This document shows positions 17,684-27,431 of a stretch of 64,000 nucleotides of DNA, one piece after another; positions within the stretch are counted from its first letter, which is position 1, and every line of letters begins with the position of its first letter. Source of the DNA: Methylumidiphilus sp963753955. GTDB lineage: Bacteria > Pseudomonadota > Gammaproteobacteria > Methylococcales > Methylococcaceae. The notes beneath the pieces were generated by a model. That model had not been told where the DNA came from. It searched no databases and saw nothing but the letters and a program-made list of their open reading frames with translations. The position numbers and the translations under genes are program-made. The stretch spans positions 62,001 to 126,000 of the forward strand of contig CAVWEM010000020.1 in the NCBI GenBank assembly GCA_963753955.1, written 5' to 3'.

Positions 17684-18991
17684 TCAGAGTCTGTCTAACT
17701 CGCGTATGGCGGGATTGAGCGCATACCAGACCTTGTCATTCGGATATTTCAACACATAGAGATAATGCAATAGCATTTGGTCATGATCGCTGCCCGACAG
17801 TTGCTGGGTTTTATCAATTTGGCGCATCGCCTCAATTAACCCAGGTTTGGTCAATGCCCGCTCATAGCCATTGCCCATTTCGAGGACTGCGCTTTTGGCG
17901 TGCTGAAATTCTATCGGTAGGCGTTCGGCGTTCAGGCAAGCTGAACGTAACAGAATGAGCAAATTACGCAAATGACCGCCGCTCATTTTGCACAAGTAGT
18001 CCAAGGTATCGGTGCTGTCGAAGGCGGTGTTGTGATTTATTTTGGCCGCATCCAGTCTAGCCAATACCACTTGGCGCATCACCGCCAAACCTTCTGGGTT
18101 GACACTCTCATCACGGTTGATGAGTTTTACCATGGGAAGCACGTCTGGGGTGCGGCCATAAATGCTGATTAGCGCTGGCGATTGCGCTGAAAACACCATG
18201 GAAATGGGCAGGGTATAAACTACGGGGCAATTCAATGCCTTCAGTTGTTCTCCACGGTCTATGAAAAAACGGCTGTGGGTATTGCGTCCAGGCTCAAGCT
18301 CACGCAGAACGATTCGATCCAGGTTATCGACTATCAGCACAAGGTTTTTATAACCATAATCGATATTGCATATCATCTTGGCAGCTTCACCGATCAACTC
18401 ATTGGTTGCTTGAAGCAGGCTGGATGCCCTAGGTTCCAACGCTTGGCGGATGAGTTGCCGTGAAGTGGGACTGTTTTTTATAGCCGCTGTGAATTTTGCG
18501 ATTTTGGCATCGAAATCCAACTTTTGAAATTCGACTTCAGACCCTGCTAAAGTTTTGATGTCGTCTAATAGGGCAGATAGGCGATTTGAGCGCAGGTCTA
18601 TCCCTATCTCTCGCAGTGCTGACCCCAGTTGGCGGACGATGGCTAATAATAAATCGGGGAAATCGACATCGTTGACATCAATGTCTTCTTTATCCGCCTC
18701 GAAATAGACTACAAAAAACCTCTCTCCCCCTTGCGAAGGATTTTCAAGTTCCTCTGTCAGGCGTTTAAGTTCGGTAGACTTGCCTGCGCCGCGATGACCT
18801 GCCAGCAAACGGCAAACTGGGATAGGCGACCAACGAATTTCCTTTGCAAGACGGGAAATGACATCCTCCTTTTTTCCCAACGCTGAGATTTTCCCGCGAA
18901 CCGATTCACAGGGCACATAGCGGCTATCGCCAGATGGCAGGGATTCCATTGGATCACATTTCTGGTAAAACAACATGATGTCTGATGCCAT
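17684..18991 (-). CDS. AAA/STAND-type P-loop ATPase of the conflict system
   Basis: 435 residues with Walker A GHRGAGKST (65-73) and Walker B NLVLIVDNLDR (216-226), followed by a helical C-terminal region (MSGGHLRNLLILLRSA). The segment RFFVVYFEADKEDIDVNDVDFPDLL after the P-loop domain is typical of KAP/AAA-like partners that precede iSTAND proteins. The start has AGGAG nine bases upstream. The NACHT-FGE gene begins immediately after it, and the gene order ATPase then iSTAND multi-domain protein recurs in bacterial conflict systems. The likely role is NTP-dependent regulation or assembly of the downstream effector, which is inferred and not shown by the sequence. Confidence 0.78.
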   Translation of the reverse strand: MASDIMLFYQKCDPMESLPSGDSRYVPCESVRGKISALGKKEDVISRLAKEIRWSPIPVCRLLAGHRGAGKSTELKRLTEELENPSQGGERFFVVYFEADKEDIDVNDVDFPDLLLAIVRQLGSALREIGIDLRSNRLSALLDDIKTLAGSEVEFQKLDFDAKIAKFTAAIKNSPTSRQLIRQALEPRASSLLQATNELIGEAAKMICNIDYGYKNLVLIVDNLDRIVLRELEPGRNTHSRFFIDRGEQLKALNCPVVYTLPISMVFSAQSPALISIYGRTPDVLPMVKLINRDESVNPEGLAVMRQVVLARLDAAKINHNTAFDSTDTLDYLCKMSGGHLRNLLILLRSACLNAERLPIEFQHAKSAVLEMGNGYERALTKPGLIEAMRQIDKTQQLSGSDHDQMLLHYLYVLKYPNDKVWYALNPAIRELDRL

Positions 18992-19068
18992 AATCTATCT
19001 CCTAGATGATTTGGATTCATATTTATGGATCACTTTAAGGAAGCTCTGATTAAGTTGGTTCCGTTCAT

Positions 19069-19250
19069 CCTAAAAACGGCAGTTGCCCGGCTCCAAAACC
19101 CGTTCACCCTGAGCTTGTCGAAGGGTGAACGGGTTTTGGGGCCGCACCCAACAGGTGAACATAGAAAAGCAGTCCATGCTTCGGCAGACTTCATGCTTCG
19201 GCAGGCTCAGCACGAACGGCTTTTTCTGCGTTCTAACTGCCGTTTTTAGG
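19069..19250. repeat. MITE-like element, 182 bp, with nested REP hairpins
   Basis: CCTAAAAACGGCAGTT (19069-19084) and AACTGCCGTTTTTAGG (19235-19250) are perfect 16-bp terminal inverted repeats. Inside are the palindrome CCGTTCACCCTGAGCTTGTC / GAAGGGTGAACGG (about 19101-19133) and the ATGCTTCGGCAGGCTCAGCACGAACGG theme. Both are familiar dispersed sequences in proteobacteria. It occupies most of the non-coding stretch 18992-19363 between the conflict system and trkH. The right end is shared with the repeat near 12922-13005, so at least two family members flank the conflict island. Confidence 0.7.
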
Positions 19251-19363
19251 TTCATGGATCGACAGGCCCACCACGAACGGAATCAACAGTTTACCGTTTG
19301 TCTTGAGCTTCTCGAAAGACTTATTCAGAGATTCCTTAAGCCCGCGATTGGATTTAATTTACC

Positions 19364-20821
19364 TCATTTTCTCCAAAAAGTCGGCGTGAACACCACAAAG
19401 GCGGTGAGTATCTCCACCCGGCCTAAGAACATGGCCAGGGTGCAGATCCAGGTTTGGAAGTCGCTGAGGCTGGCATAGGTCGTCGCCGGGCCGACTGCTC
19501 CCAACCCTGGCCCAGCATTGTTGAGGCAGGAGACGATGGCGGAGAAGGCGGAGATGAAATCCAGGCCACTGGCCACCAGGATCAGGGAGAGCGTGACGAT
19601 GCTCATGAAATAGACGAAGATGAAACCCAATACGGCGAGTTGGATATTGGAGTGGACGATCATTTTGCCGAGCTTGAGCGGGTGGATGGCCGTGGGATGG
19701 TTGAGCAGGAACATCTGCAACTGGCTTTGCTTTGCCAGGATCAAGGTGCGCATCATCTTGATGCCGCCACCGGTCGAGCCGGTGCATACGGTGACACAGG
19801 CGAGAAACAGCATCCACAGCGGGGCGAATATCGGCCAGCGGGCGTAGTCTGTGTTGGTGAAGCCGCAATCGGTGGCGATGGAGATGACGTTGAATGCGGC
19901 AAAACGCAAGCTATCCCAGAAATCCGGGTAAATACCCTGATCGAACAGAAACACGGCGATGCCTAGACAGCTTCCCAGGATCAAGGCCAGAAAGGGCTTG
20001 GCTTCGACATCATATTTGTAGGGGTTGAAGCTGCGGTTGCGCACGGCGAGGAAATGGGTGGCGAAATTCATGCCGGCCAGCAACATGAACACCATCAGCA
20101 CACATTCGATGGTGGTAGAGTCGAAGTAGCGCACATTCGCGTCATGGGTGGAAAAACCGCCCAGACCCAGCGTGGAGAAGGCGTGGCAAATGGCGTCAAA
20201 CCAACCCATGCCGGCCAACTTGAGGGCCAGGATGCAGGCCAGGGTCAGCCCTGCGTAGATGCTCCAGAGGTTTTTAGCGGTCTCGGCGATGCGCGGTGCC
20301 AGCTTGCTGTCTTTCATCGGCCCCGGCGTCTCGGACATGAACACTTGCCGCCCGCCCACGCCCAGAATGGGCAGGATGGCCACCGCCAGCACGATGATGC
20401 TCATGCCGCCCAGCCAATGCAACTCATGCCGCCAGAGGTTGATGGAGGGGGGCAGGGCGTCCAGGTTGGACAGCACGGTCGCGCCGGTGGTGGAAAGCCC
20501 GGACATGGCTTCAAAATAGGCATCGGTGAACGACAGCCCTGGCAGATAGCCTAGCAAGGGCAGCGCGGCAATCGCGGCCATCCCGCTCCAGGCCAGCAAC
20601 ACCAGCAGAAAGCCGTCCTTCGCCTTGAGTTCGCGCATGTGGTCTTTGGACAGTATCCAGATGACGCCACCCGAAGTGAAGGTCAGCAGCAGATCTCTGA
20701 GAAATAGCAGTGCGGTGCCATCGTGGTAGATCCAAGCGGTTAGGATAGGCAGCGTATAGGCCGGGCTGAAGACCATGAGCATGATGCCGAATACCCGGGC
20801 GAGAGAATACAGTCTGATCAT
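19364..20821 (-). CDS. trkH: Trk-type potassium uptake protein TrkH
   Basis: 485 residues from ATG 20821 (MIRLYSLARVFGIMLM), the usual length. TrkH is the membrane subunit of the Trk K+ uptake system and works with the cytosolic NAD/ATP-binding TrkA ring. Four pore-loop repeats are visible: EAMSGLSTTGATV, FSTLGLGGFSTHD, IATDCGFTNTDY and CTGSTGGGIKMMRTL. Numerous hydrophobic helices surround them. A longer frame exists upstream, but MIRLYS is the conserved start. No trkA lies next to it. A second K+ gene, a TrkA-N channel, lies at 55070. Confidence 0.93.
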   Translation of the reverse strand: MIRLYSLARVFGIMLMVFSPAYTLPILTAWIYHDGTALLFLRDLLLTFTSGGVIWILSKDHMRELKAKDGFLLVLLAWSGMAAIAALPLLGYLPGLSFTDAYFEAMSGLSTTGATVLSNLDALPPSINLWRHELHWLGGMSIIVLAVAILPILGVGGRQVFMSETPGPMKDSKLAPRIAETAKNLWSIYAGLTLACILALKLAGMGWFDAICHAFSTLGLGGFSTHDANVRYFDSTTIECVLMVFMLLAGMNFATHFLAVRNRSFNPYKYDVEAKPFLALILGSCLGIAVFLFDQGIYPDFWDSLRFAAFNVISIATDCGFTNTDYARWPIFAPLWMLFLACVTVCTGSTGGGIKMMRTLILAKQSQLQMFLLNHPTAIHPLKLGKMIVHSNIQLAVLGFIFVYFMSIVTLSLILVASGLDFISAFSAIVSCLNNAGPGLGAVGPATTYASLSDFQTWICTLAMFLGRVEILTAFVVFTPTFWRK

Positions 20822-20951
20822 GGTTATCCTGGGACGCTGGGGGAGGGCGGTGGGATTGGGAACGCAGGGAGATTCGCAGTGGGCTGTGTCCCTCCTCATC
20901 GCTATTGGCGGCGTGTCTAAGCGACGGTGGCGATGAGGAGGGATGGACGGA

Positions 20952-22391
20952 TTAGCGGGGCAGTTCGGAGGTACCCATGAGGAATTCGTCCACCGCGCGG
21001 GCGGCTTGGCGGCCTTCACGGATGGCCCATACCACCAGCGATTGGCCTCGGCGCATGTCGCCGGCGGTGAAGACTTTGCTTAGGGAGGTTTGGTAGCTCA
21101 CAGTGTCGGCCTTGACGTTGCCCCGGTCATCCAACGCTAGCCCGAGTTCCTTCAGCAGGCCATCCTGCACTGGATGCAGGAAGCCCATGGCGAGGAACAC
21201 GCGGTCGGCTTTGATGATGAATTCACTGCCGGGAATTTCTGCCATGACCCAGCGGCCCGCTTCGTTTTTCCATTCGACGCGGACACAATTGGCTTGTTTG
21301 ACTTCGCCGTTCTCACCCTCAAAAGACTGGGTCGAGACCGAATAATCGCGGTCGCAGCCTTCTTCTTGAGAGGATGAGGTTCTTTGCTTGTTGGGCCAAA
21401 GCGGCCAGGTCAAGCCCTTGTTTTCCTTTTCCGGAGGCTTCGGCAGGATTTCGATCTGGGTGACGTGGGTGGCCCCTTGGCGGATGGATGTTCCGATGCA
21501 GTCAGAGCCGGTATCGCCGCCGCCGATGACCAGGACATGTTTAGCCTTAGCGCTGATGCCGATGGTTTCCGGGATGCTGTCGCCCGCGTTGCGCTTGTTC
21601 TGCTGGGGCAGGAATTCCATGGCGAAATGCACGCCTTTGAGGTCGCGGCCTGGAATCGGCAAATCGCGCGGCTTTTCAGATCCGCCGGCCAGCACCACGG
21701 CATCGTACTCGTCGAGCAGGGTTTGCGCGGGAATGTCTTTGCCGATATGGCTGTTCGGGCGGAAGGTCACGCCTTCGGCCTGCATCTGGGCGATGCGCCG
21801 GTCGATGATGTGCTTCTCCATCTTGAAGTCGGGGATGCCATAGCGCAGCAAGCCGCCGATGCGGTCGTTCTTTTCGTACACCACCACGGCATGGCCGACG
21901 CGGGCCAGTTGCTGGGCGCAGGCCAGTCCCGCCGGGCCGGAGCCGACGACGGCCACACGCTTGCCGCTACGGTGTTGCGGCGTCTGCGGCTTGATCCAGC
22001 CATTTTCCCAGCCCTTGTCAATGATCGAACATTCGATGGATTTGATGGTGACCGGCTGGTCGTCGATGTTCAAGGTGCAGGCCGCCTCGCAGGGCGCCGG
22101 GCAAATGCGGCCGGTGAACTCGGGGAAATTGTTGGTGCTGTGCAAAACTTCCAAGGCTTCCTGCCATTTGTCCTGATAAACCAAGTCATTCCAGTCAGGG
22201 ATGATATTGTTGATCGGGCAGCCGTTATGGCAGTAAGGGATGCCGCAGTCCATGCAGCGCGCACCCTGCTTGCCGGCTTCCTCGTCGGTCAAGGGAATGG
22301 TGAATTCCTTGAAATGGTGGATGCGTTCCTCGACGGGACGGTACTTTCTGTCCTTGCGGGAGATTTCCATGAATCCGGTGGGTTTACCCAT
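20952..22391 (-). CDS. gltD: Glutamate synthase (NADPH) small subunit GltD
   Basis: 479 residues from ATG 22391 (MGKPTGFMEISRKDRKYR). It accepts electrons from NADPH through FAD and passes them via two N-terminal [4Fe-4S] clusters to GltB. The N-terminal cysteines (CMDCGIPYCHNGCP, CPAPCEAAC) bind those clusters. FAD-binding VVGSGPAGLACAQ and NADPH-binding VIGGGDTGSDC follow, and TAGDMRRGQSLVVWAI closes the second FAD site. The gene lies 35 bp downstream of gltB, forming a gltBD operon for ammonium assimilation. An upstream extension of the frame overlaps gltB and is not needed. Confidence 0.95.
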   Translation of the reverse strand: MGKPTGFMEISRKDRKYRPVEERIHHFKEFTIPLTDEEAGKQGARCMDCGIPYCHNGCPINNIIPDWNDLVYQDKWQEALEVLHSTNNFPEFTGRICPAPCEAACTLNIDDQPVTIKSIECSIIDKGWENGWIKPQTPQHRSGKRVAVVGSGPAGLACAQQLARVGHAVVVYEKNDRIGGLLRYGIPDFKMEKHIIDRRIAQMQAEGVTFRPNSHIGKDIPAQTLLDEYDAVVLAGGSEKPRDLPIPGRDLKGVHFAMEFLPQQNKRNAGDSIPETIGISAKAKHVLVIGGGDTGSDCIGTSIRQGATHVTQIEILPKPPEKENKGLTWPLWPNKQRTSSSQEEGCDRDYSVSTQSFEGENGEVKQANCVRVEWKNEAGRWVMAEIPGSEFIIKADRVFLAMGFLHPVQDGLLKELGLALDDRGNVKADTVSYQTSLSKVFTAGDMRRGQSLVVWAIREGRQAARAVDEFLMGTSELPR

Positions 22392-22426
22392 GCTGTTGTC
22401 GCCTCTGTTTCGTGTCGAGATGATGC

Positions 22427-25400
22427 TTAGTGGTGGATTGCGGCTGATTTCTGGAGCGCTTGCATTTTCTGCAACGCGATTTTGTAATCCACCGGCATGA
22501 CCTTGACGAAGCGCGGCAAGAAGCTCGCCCAATTGTCGAGGATGTGGCGGGCGCGTTCGCTGCCGGTGTAGCGCGTATGGCGTTCGATCAAATGGCGCAG
22601 CCTTCTGGCGTCGCCGTTGGTCATGTCATGCATGATGTCCACCAGGCCATGGCTTTCCAAGTCGTCGCCTTGCTGGTCCAGCCCCAAGGCGATTGCGTTT
22701 TCTTCGGCGATGGGTTCCAGTTCCACCATGGACAGGTTGCAGCGGGCTTCAAAGTCGCCATTTTCATCCAGCACATAGGCGACACCGCCCGACATGCCAG
22801 CGGCGAAATTGCGGCCTGTGTAACCCAACACTACGACCACGCCGCCGGTCATGTATTCGCAGCCGTGATCACCGACGCCTTCCACCACTGCGATGGCACC
22901 GGAATTGCGCACGGCGAAGCGCTCGCCGGCCACGCCCCGGAAATAACATTCGCCGCTGATCGCTCCGTATAGCACGGTGTTGCCGACAATGATGTTTTCC
23001 TCCGGCTTGATCGGGCAATCCAACGGCGGACGGATGACCAGGCGACCGCCGGACAAGCCTTTGCCCACATAGTCGTTGCCTTCACCTTGAAGCTCGATGC
23101 TGATGCCGGCCGCGAGGAAGGCACCGAAGCTCTGGCCTGCCGTGCCGGTGGCGAGAATGGAGATGCTGTCTTCCGGCAAGCCTTTGTGGCCATAGCGTTT
23201 CGCTATTTCGCCGGAAAGCATGGCACCCACCGTGCGGTTGTAATTGCGGACGACTGTTTTGATTTGCACGGGCTTGCCTTCATCCAAGGCTGGCCGGGCT
23301 TGTTCGATCAGGATGTGATCCAATGCCTTGTCCAGTTCGTGGTCTTGGGCCTCGCAATTGAAAAGCGCCACTTCCGGCCCCGCTTCGGGTTTGTGCAGAA
23401 TCTTGCTGAAGTCGATCTTGGATGCCTTCCAGTGGTTGATCGCCCGGTTCATGTCCAGTCGTTCGGCGTGGCCGATCATCTCGTTAACAGTGCGGAAACC
23501 TAAGCGAGCCATGATCTGGCGGACTTCCTCGGCGACGAAGAAGAAGAAGTTCACCACATGCTCGGGCTGGCCGGTGAAACGCTTGCGCAGTTCCGGGTCT
23601 TGGGTGGCGACGCCCACTGGGCAGGTGTTGAGATGGCATTTGCGCATCATGATGCAACCTTCGACGATCAGCGGGGCGGTGGCGAAGCCGACTTCGTCCG
23701 CGCCCAGCAGGAAGGCGATAGCCACGTCACGGCCTGAGCGCATACCGCCGTCGGCTTGCACACAGATGCGTCCGCGCAGTTTGTTCAACACCAGGGTCTG
23801 GTGGGTCTCGGCCAAGCCGATTTCCCAAGGCAGGCCGGCATGTTTGATCGAGGTGATGGGGCTGGCACCGGTGCCGCCGTCGTAGCCGGCGATGGTGACA
23901 TGGTCGGCATGGGCTTTTGCCACACCCGCAGCCACTGTCCCCACTCCGATTTCCGAGACCAGCTTGACGCTGATGCGGGCCTTCGGATTGACGTTCTTCA
24001 GGTCGTGGATGAGCTGGGCCAGATCCTCAATGGAATAGATGTCATGATGCGGCGGCGGCGAGATCAGGCCCACGCCGGGGGTGGAATGGCGGACTTTGGC
24101 GATGATGTCGTCCACCTTATGGCCGGGCAACTGGCCACCCTCGCCGGGCTTCGCGCCTTGTGAAATCTTGATCTGGATGTCATCGGCGTTGACCAGATAT
24201 TCGGCGGTGACGCCGAAACGGCCCGAGGCCACCTGCTTGATGGCCGAGCGCATGGAATCGCCATTCGCCATCGGCTTGAAGCGCTCCGCCAACTCGCCGC
24301 CTTCGCCAGTATTGGACTTGCCACCGATGCGATTCATCGCGATAGCCATGGTGGTGTGCGCTTCCCAAGAAATCGAGCCGAATGACATGGCCCCGGTGGC
24401 GAAGCGCTTGACAATATCCTTCGCCGGTTCGACCTCATCCAAGGGTACCGGCTCGGCTGCGAACTGGAACGCCATCAGGCCGCGCAAGGTCAGCAGACGC
24501 TCGTTCTGCTCGTTGACCAGCCGGGCGTATTCGGCATAAGTCTTGGCATCGTTGGCGCGGGTGGCATGTTGCAGCTTGGCGATGGTCTCCGGTGTCCACA
24601 TATGGCTTTCGCCGCGTATCCGGTAGGCGTATTCCCCGCCCACGTCCAGCGCGTTCTTGTACAAGGGCGCGTCGCTGAAGGCCAGGCGATGGCGGCGCAC
24701 GGTCTCCTCGGCGATTTCCGCCAAGCCTGCCCCGCCGGTGGTGCTGCTGGCCCCGGTGAAATATTGGTCGAGCAATTCTTGCGACAGCCCGATGGCATTG
24801 AAGATTTGCGCACCGCAGTAGGACTGGTAGGTGGAAATGCCCATTTTCGACATGATCTTGAGCAACGCCTTGCTCACCGCCTTGATGTAGCGCTTATGGA
24901 TTTCATCTTCGGACAGCTTCTCCGGCAACGTTTCGCGCATATGGGAAAGCGTGTCGAAAGCAAGGTAGGGATTGACCGCCTCCGCGCCATAACCGGCCAG
25001 CACGGCGAAGTGATGCACTTCGCGGGCCTCGCCGCTTTCCACCACCAGGCCGACCTTGGTGCGCAGGCCGGTGCGGGTGAGGTGGTAATGCACCGCTGAG
25101 GTTGCCAATAGCGCCGGAATGGCGACATGGTCGGTATCCATTTGCCGGTCGGACAGCACCAGGATGTTATTGCCATCGTGGACTGCCTGTTCCGCCTGCT
25201 GGCACAGGGACTTCAACGCCGGTTCCATGCCTGCCGCGCCAGTTTCCGCCGTGTAACAGATGCTCAGGTTCTTGGTTTTGAACGCGCCGCCGGTCCGCGC
25301 CTCGATGCGACGGATTTTTTCCAAATCCTTGTTGCTGAGGATCGGCTGGTGGACTTCTAGACGCTTGTTAGAGCCACCGTCATGGAGGCCAAGCAAGTTG

Positions 25401-27055
25401 GGGCGAGGGCCGATGTGGGACACCAAGGACATCACCAACTCCTCGCGGATCGGGTCGATGGCCGGGTTGGTGACCTGGGCGAAGCCCTGCTTGAAATAAT
25501 CGTAGAGCAGCCGGGGACGGTCGGACAGCACGGCCAGCGCCGCGTCTATGCCCATTGAGCCGACCGGCTCCTGGCCGGTGAGGGCCATCGGTTGCAGGAA
25601 GAACTTGATGTCTTCCTGGGTGTAGCCGAAGGCTTGCTGGGCGTCGAGCAGGGTTTGCTCGTCGGGAGCCATCGCCGCCACTTCGGCAGGCAGGCTTTCC
25701 AGATGGATTTGGGTCTGGTCCACCCATTGCTGGTAGGGTGCGCGCTCGGCCAGTTCCGCCTTGATTTCAGCATCGTCAATGATGCGGCCTTTCTCCAGGT
25801 CGATCAGGAACATCTTGCCCGGCTGCAAGCGCCACTTCTTGATGATCTTATGCTGCGGAATGTCCAGCACGCCCATTTCCGAGGCCATCATCACATAGTC
25901 GTCGTCGGTGATCAGGTAGCGGGCGGGGCGCAGGCCGTTGCGATCCAAGGTCGCGCCGATCTGGCGACCGTCGGTGAAGGCCACGGCGGCGGGGCCGTCC
26001 CAGGGTTCCATCAAGGCCGAATGGTATTCATAGAAAGCCCGGCGCTTGTCGTCCATCAACGGGTTGCCGGCCCAGGCTTCCGGGATCAGCAGCATCATCG
26101 CGTGGACCAACGAATAGCCGCCGGCGACCAACAGCTCCAGCGCATTATCGAAACAGGCCGAGTCGGACTGGCCTTCGGCGATCAGCGGCCAGAGTTTATT
26201 CAGATCCTCGCCCAGCAGTTCGGAGGACATTGAGTAGCGCCGCGCCGCCATCCAATTGACATTGCCGCGCACGGTGTTGATCTCGCCGTTATGGGCGATC
26301 ATGCGGAATGGATGGGCCAGGTCCCAAGTCGGGAAGGTGTTGGTCGAGAAGCGCTGGTGCACCAAAGCCAAGGCCGAGACCATGGACTCGTTGGCCAGGT
26401 CAAGGTAATACGAGCCGACCTGGTCAGCCAGCAACATACCCTTGTAAACCAGGGTGCGCGAAGAAAAGGACGGCAGATAGAACGCTTTGCCGTGGGACAG
26501 GCCAAGATCCCGCACGGCGTTTTCGGCCTGTTTGCGGATGACGAACAGCTTGCGCTCGAAAGCATCCTGGCTGGGGGCGTTGGCACCCCGGCCGATGAAG
26601 ATTTGGCGGACGAAAGGCTCCACCGCCTTGACCGATTCGCCCAAGCCTTCGTTGCTCACCGGCACGTCGCGCCAACCGAGTACGCTCTGGCCTTCGGCCT
26701 TGATGAAGTTGGCTAGGATCGCCTCGCACGTTGCACGCTCTTCGGCTATGCGCGGCAGAAACACCATGCCCACGCCATACTCGCCCGGCGGCGGCAGGGC
26801 GAATCCCAGTTTGGCGGTTTCTTCTCGGAGGAAAGCGTCCGGGGTCTGGATGAGGATGCCTGCGCCGTCGCCTGCCAGAGGATCTGCGCCTACCGCGCCC
26901 CGATGGGTCAGGTTTTTGAGGAGCTCCAAACCTTGTCGGATGATGTCGTGGTTCTTCCTGCCCTTGATGTGGGCGATGAAACCAACGCCGCAAGCGTCGT
27001 GTTCGTTACGCGGGTCATACAGACCCTGCTTGGCGGGTACAGTGCTGTGAGTCAT
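22427..27055 (-). CDS. gltB: Glutamate synthase large subunit GltB
   Basis: 1,542 residues. It transfers the glutamine amide nitrogen to 2-oxoglutarate, and ammonia is channelled between its two active sites. The N-terminal glutaminase (class II amidotransferase) nucleophile is the Cys in NEHDACGVGFIAHIKG, so cleavage of the preceding residues is expected. The FMN-binding synthase domain contains GGKSNTGEGGE, GAKPGEGGQLPG and the [3Fe-4S] cysteines in CIMMRKCHLNTCPVG. The C-terminal GXGXG beta-helix domain has GEIAKRYG and VEGVGDHGCEYMTGG. A GAGGT ribosome site precedes the ATG. The stretch 27056-27431 upstream separates it from the divergent hydroxylase gene and should carry its promoter. 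Confidence 0.97.
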   Translation of the reverse strand: MTHSTVPAKQGLYDPRNEHDACGVGFIAHIKGRKNHDIIRQGLELLKNLTHRGAVGADPLAGDGAGILIQTPDAFLREETAKLGFALPPPGEYGVGMVFLPRIAEERATCEAILANFIKAEGQSVLGWRDVPVSNEGLGESVKAVEPFVRQIFIGRGANAPSQDAFERKLFVIRKQAENAVRDLGLSHGKAFYLPSFSSRTLVYKGMLLADQVGSYYLDLANESMVSALALVHQRFSTNTFPTWDLAHPFRMIAHNGEINTVRGNVNWMAARRYSMSSELLGEDLNKLWPLIAEGQSDSACFDNALELLVAGGYSLVHAMMLLIPEAWAGNPLMDDKRRAFYEYHSALMEPWDGPAAVAFTDGRQIGATLDRNGLRPARYLITDDDYVMMASEMGVLDIPQHKIIKKWRLQPGKMFLIDLEKGRIIDDAEIKAELAERAPYQQWVDQTQIHLESLPAEVAAMAPDEQTLLDAQQAFGYTQEDIKFFLQPMALTGQEPVGSMGIDAALAVLSDRPRLLYDYFKQGFAQVTNPAIDPIREELVMSLVSHIGPRPNLLGLHDGGSNKRLEVHQPILSNKDLEKIRRIEARTGGAFKTKNLSICYTAETGAAGMEPALKSLCQQAEQAVHDGNNILVLSDRQMDTDHVAIPALLATSAVHYHLTRTGLRTKVGLVVESGEAREVHHFAVLAGYGAEAVNPYLAFDTLSHMRETLPEKLSEDEIHKRYIKAVSKALLKIMSKMGISTYQSYCGAQIFNAIGLSQELLDQYFTGASSTTGGAGLAEIAEETVRRHRLAFSDAPLYKNALDVGGEYAYRIRGESHMWTPETIAKLQHATRANDAKTYAEYARLVNEQNERLLTLRGLMAFQFAAEPVPLDEVEPAKDIVKRFATGAMSFGSISWEAHTTMAIAMNRIGGKSNTGEGGELAERFKPMANGDSMRSAIKQVASGRFGVTAEYLVNADDIQIKISQGAKPGEGGQLPGHKVDDIIAKVRHSTPGVGLISPPPHHDIYSIEDLAQLIHDLKNVNPKARISVKLVSEIGVGTVAAGVAKAHADHVTIAGYDGGTGASPITSIKHAGLPWEIGLAETHQTLVLNKLRGRICVQADGGMRSGRDVAIAFLLGADEVGFATAPLIVEGCIMMRKCHLNTCPVGVATQDPELRKRFTGQPEHVVNFFFFVAEEVRQIMARLGFRTVNEMIGHAERLDMNRAINHWKASKIDFSKILHKPEAGPEVALFNCEAQDHELDKALDHILIEQARPALDEGKPVQIKTVVRNYNRTVGAMLSGEIAKRYGHKGLPEDSISILATGTAGQSFGAFLAAGISIELQGEGNDYVGKGLSGGRLVIRPPLDCPIKPEENIIVGNTVLYGAISGECYFRGVAGERFAVRNSGAIAVVEGVGDHGCEYMTGGVVVVLGYTGRNFAAGMSGGVAYVLDENGDFEARCNLSMVELEPIAEENAIALGLDQQGDDLESHGLVDIMHDMTNGDARRLRHLIERHTRYTGSERARHILDNWASFLPRFVKVMPVDYKIALQKMQALQKSAAIHH

Positions 27056-27348
27056 TTTTTTACCTCATTCGGCATTCAGCCAGTGGGGAAAATCCCACCG
27101 TTAGCATCGCATTTGACCGGCAAAATCCGCTTGTGTGCCGCGCAGATGGCGGCATGGATGCCTGTTTTTGGCGCAAGCTGTTGTTTTTGGGAGTTTGTTG
27201 GGTTGGCGGCAGAACCGCTACAGTGTGCAAATGGTGGGTGAATATAGGGAATCCGACCGCATTTTTCAAGCATTTGCTTGTGTCACGCCAAACCTGCCCC
27301 GTCGGGACAAAGGATAAACCGAGCTTGGTGCCAATGCGACGGTTAAAC

Positions 27349-27377
27349 TTGCTTGAGGACTGGGCATTCCTTTTAAT
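27349..27377 (+). promoter_or_regulatory. Candidate sigma70 promoter for the hydroxylase gene
   Basis: TTGCTT (27349-27354), a 17-nt spacer and TTTAAT (27372-27377) lie about 55 bp before the hydroxylase ATG, in an AT-rich patch within the 376-bp gltB/hydroxylase intergenic region. The -10 match is partial. Confidence 0.35.
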
Positions 27378-27431
27378 TTATTATTCACTGTTTGCATAAC
27401 CCGATGACGAGAGGGGGCTTGGAGAAACGCT

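Noticed and set aside
13237..18991. A reverse transcriptase or template repeat for the proposed variable region inside this window
   Set aside because: None of the open frames shows reverse transcriptase motifs, and no AAC-rich near-copy of 14157-14237 was seen, so any retroelement must lie elsewhere.
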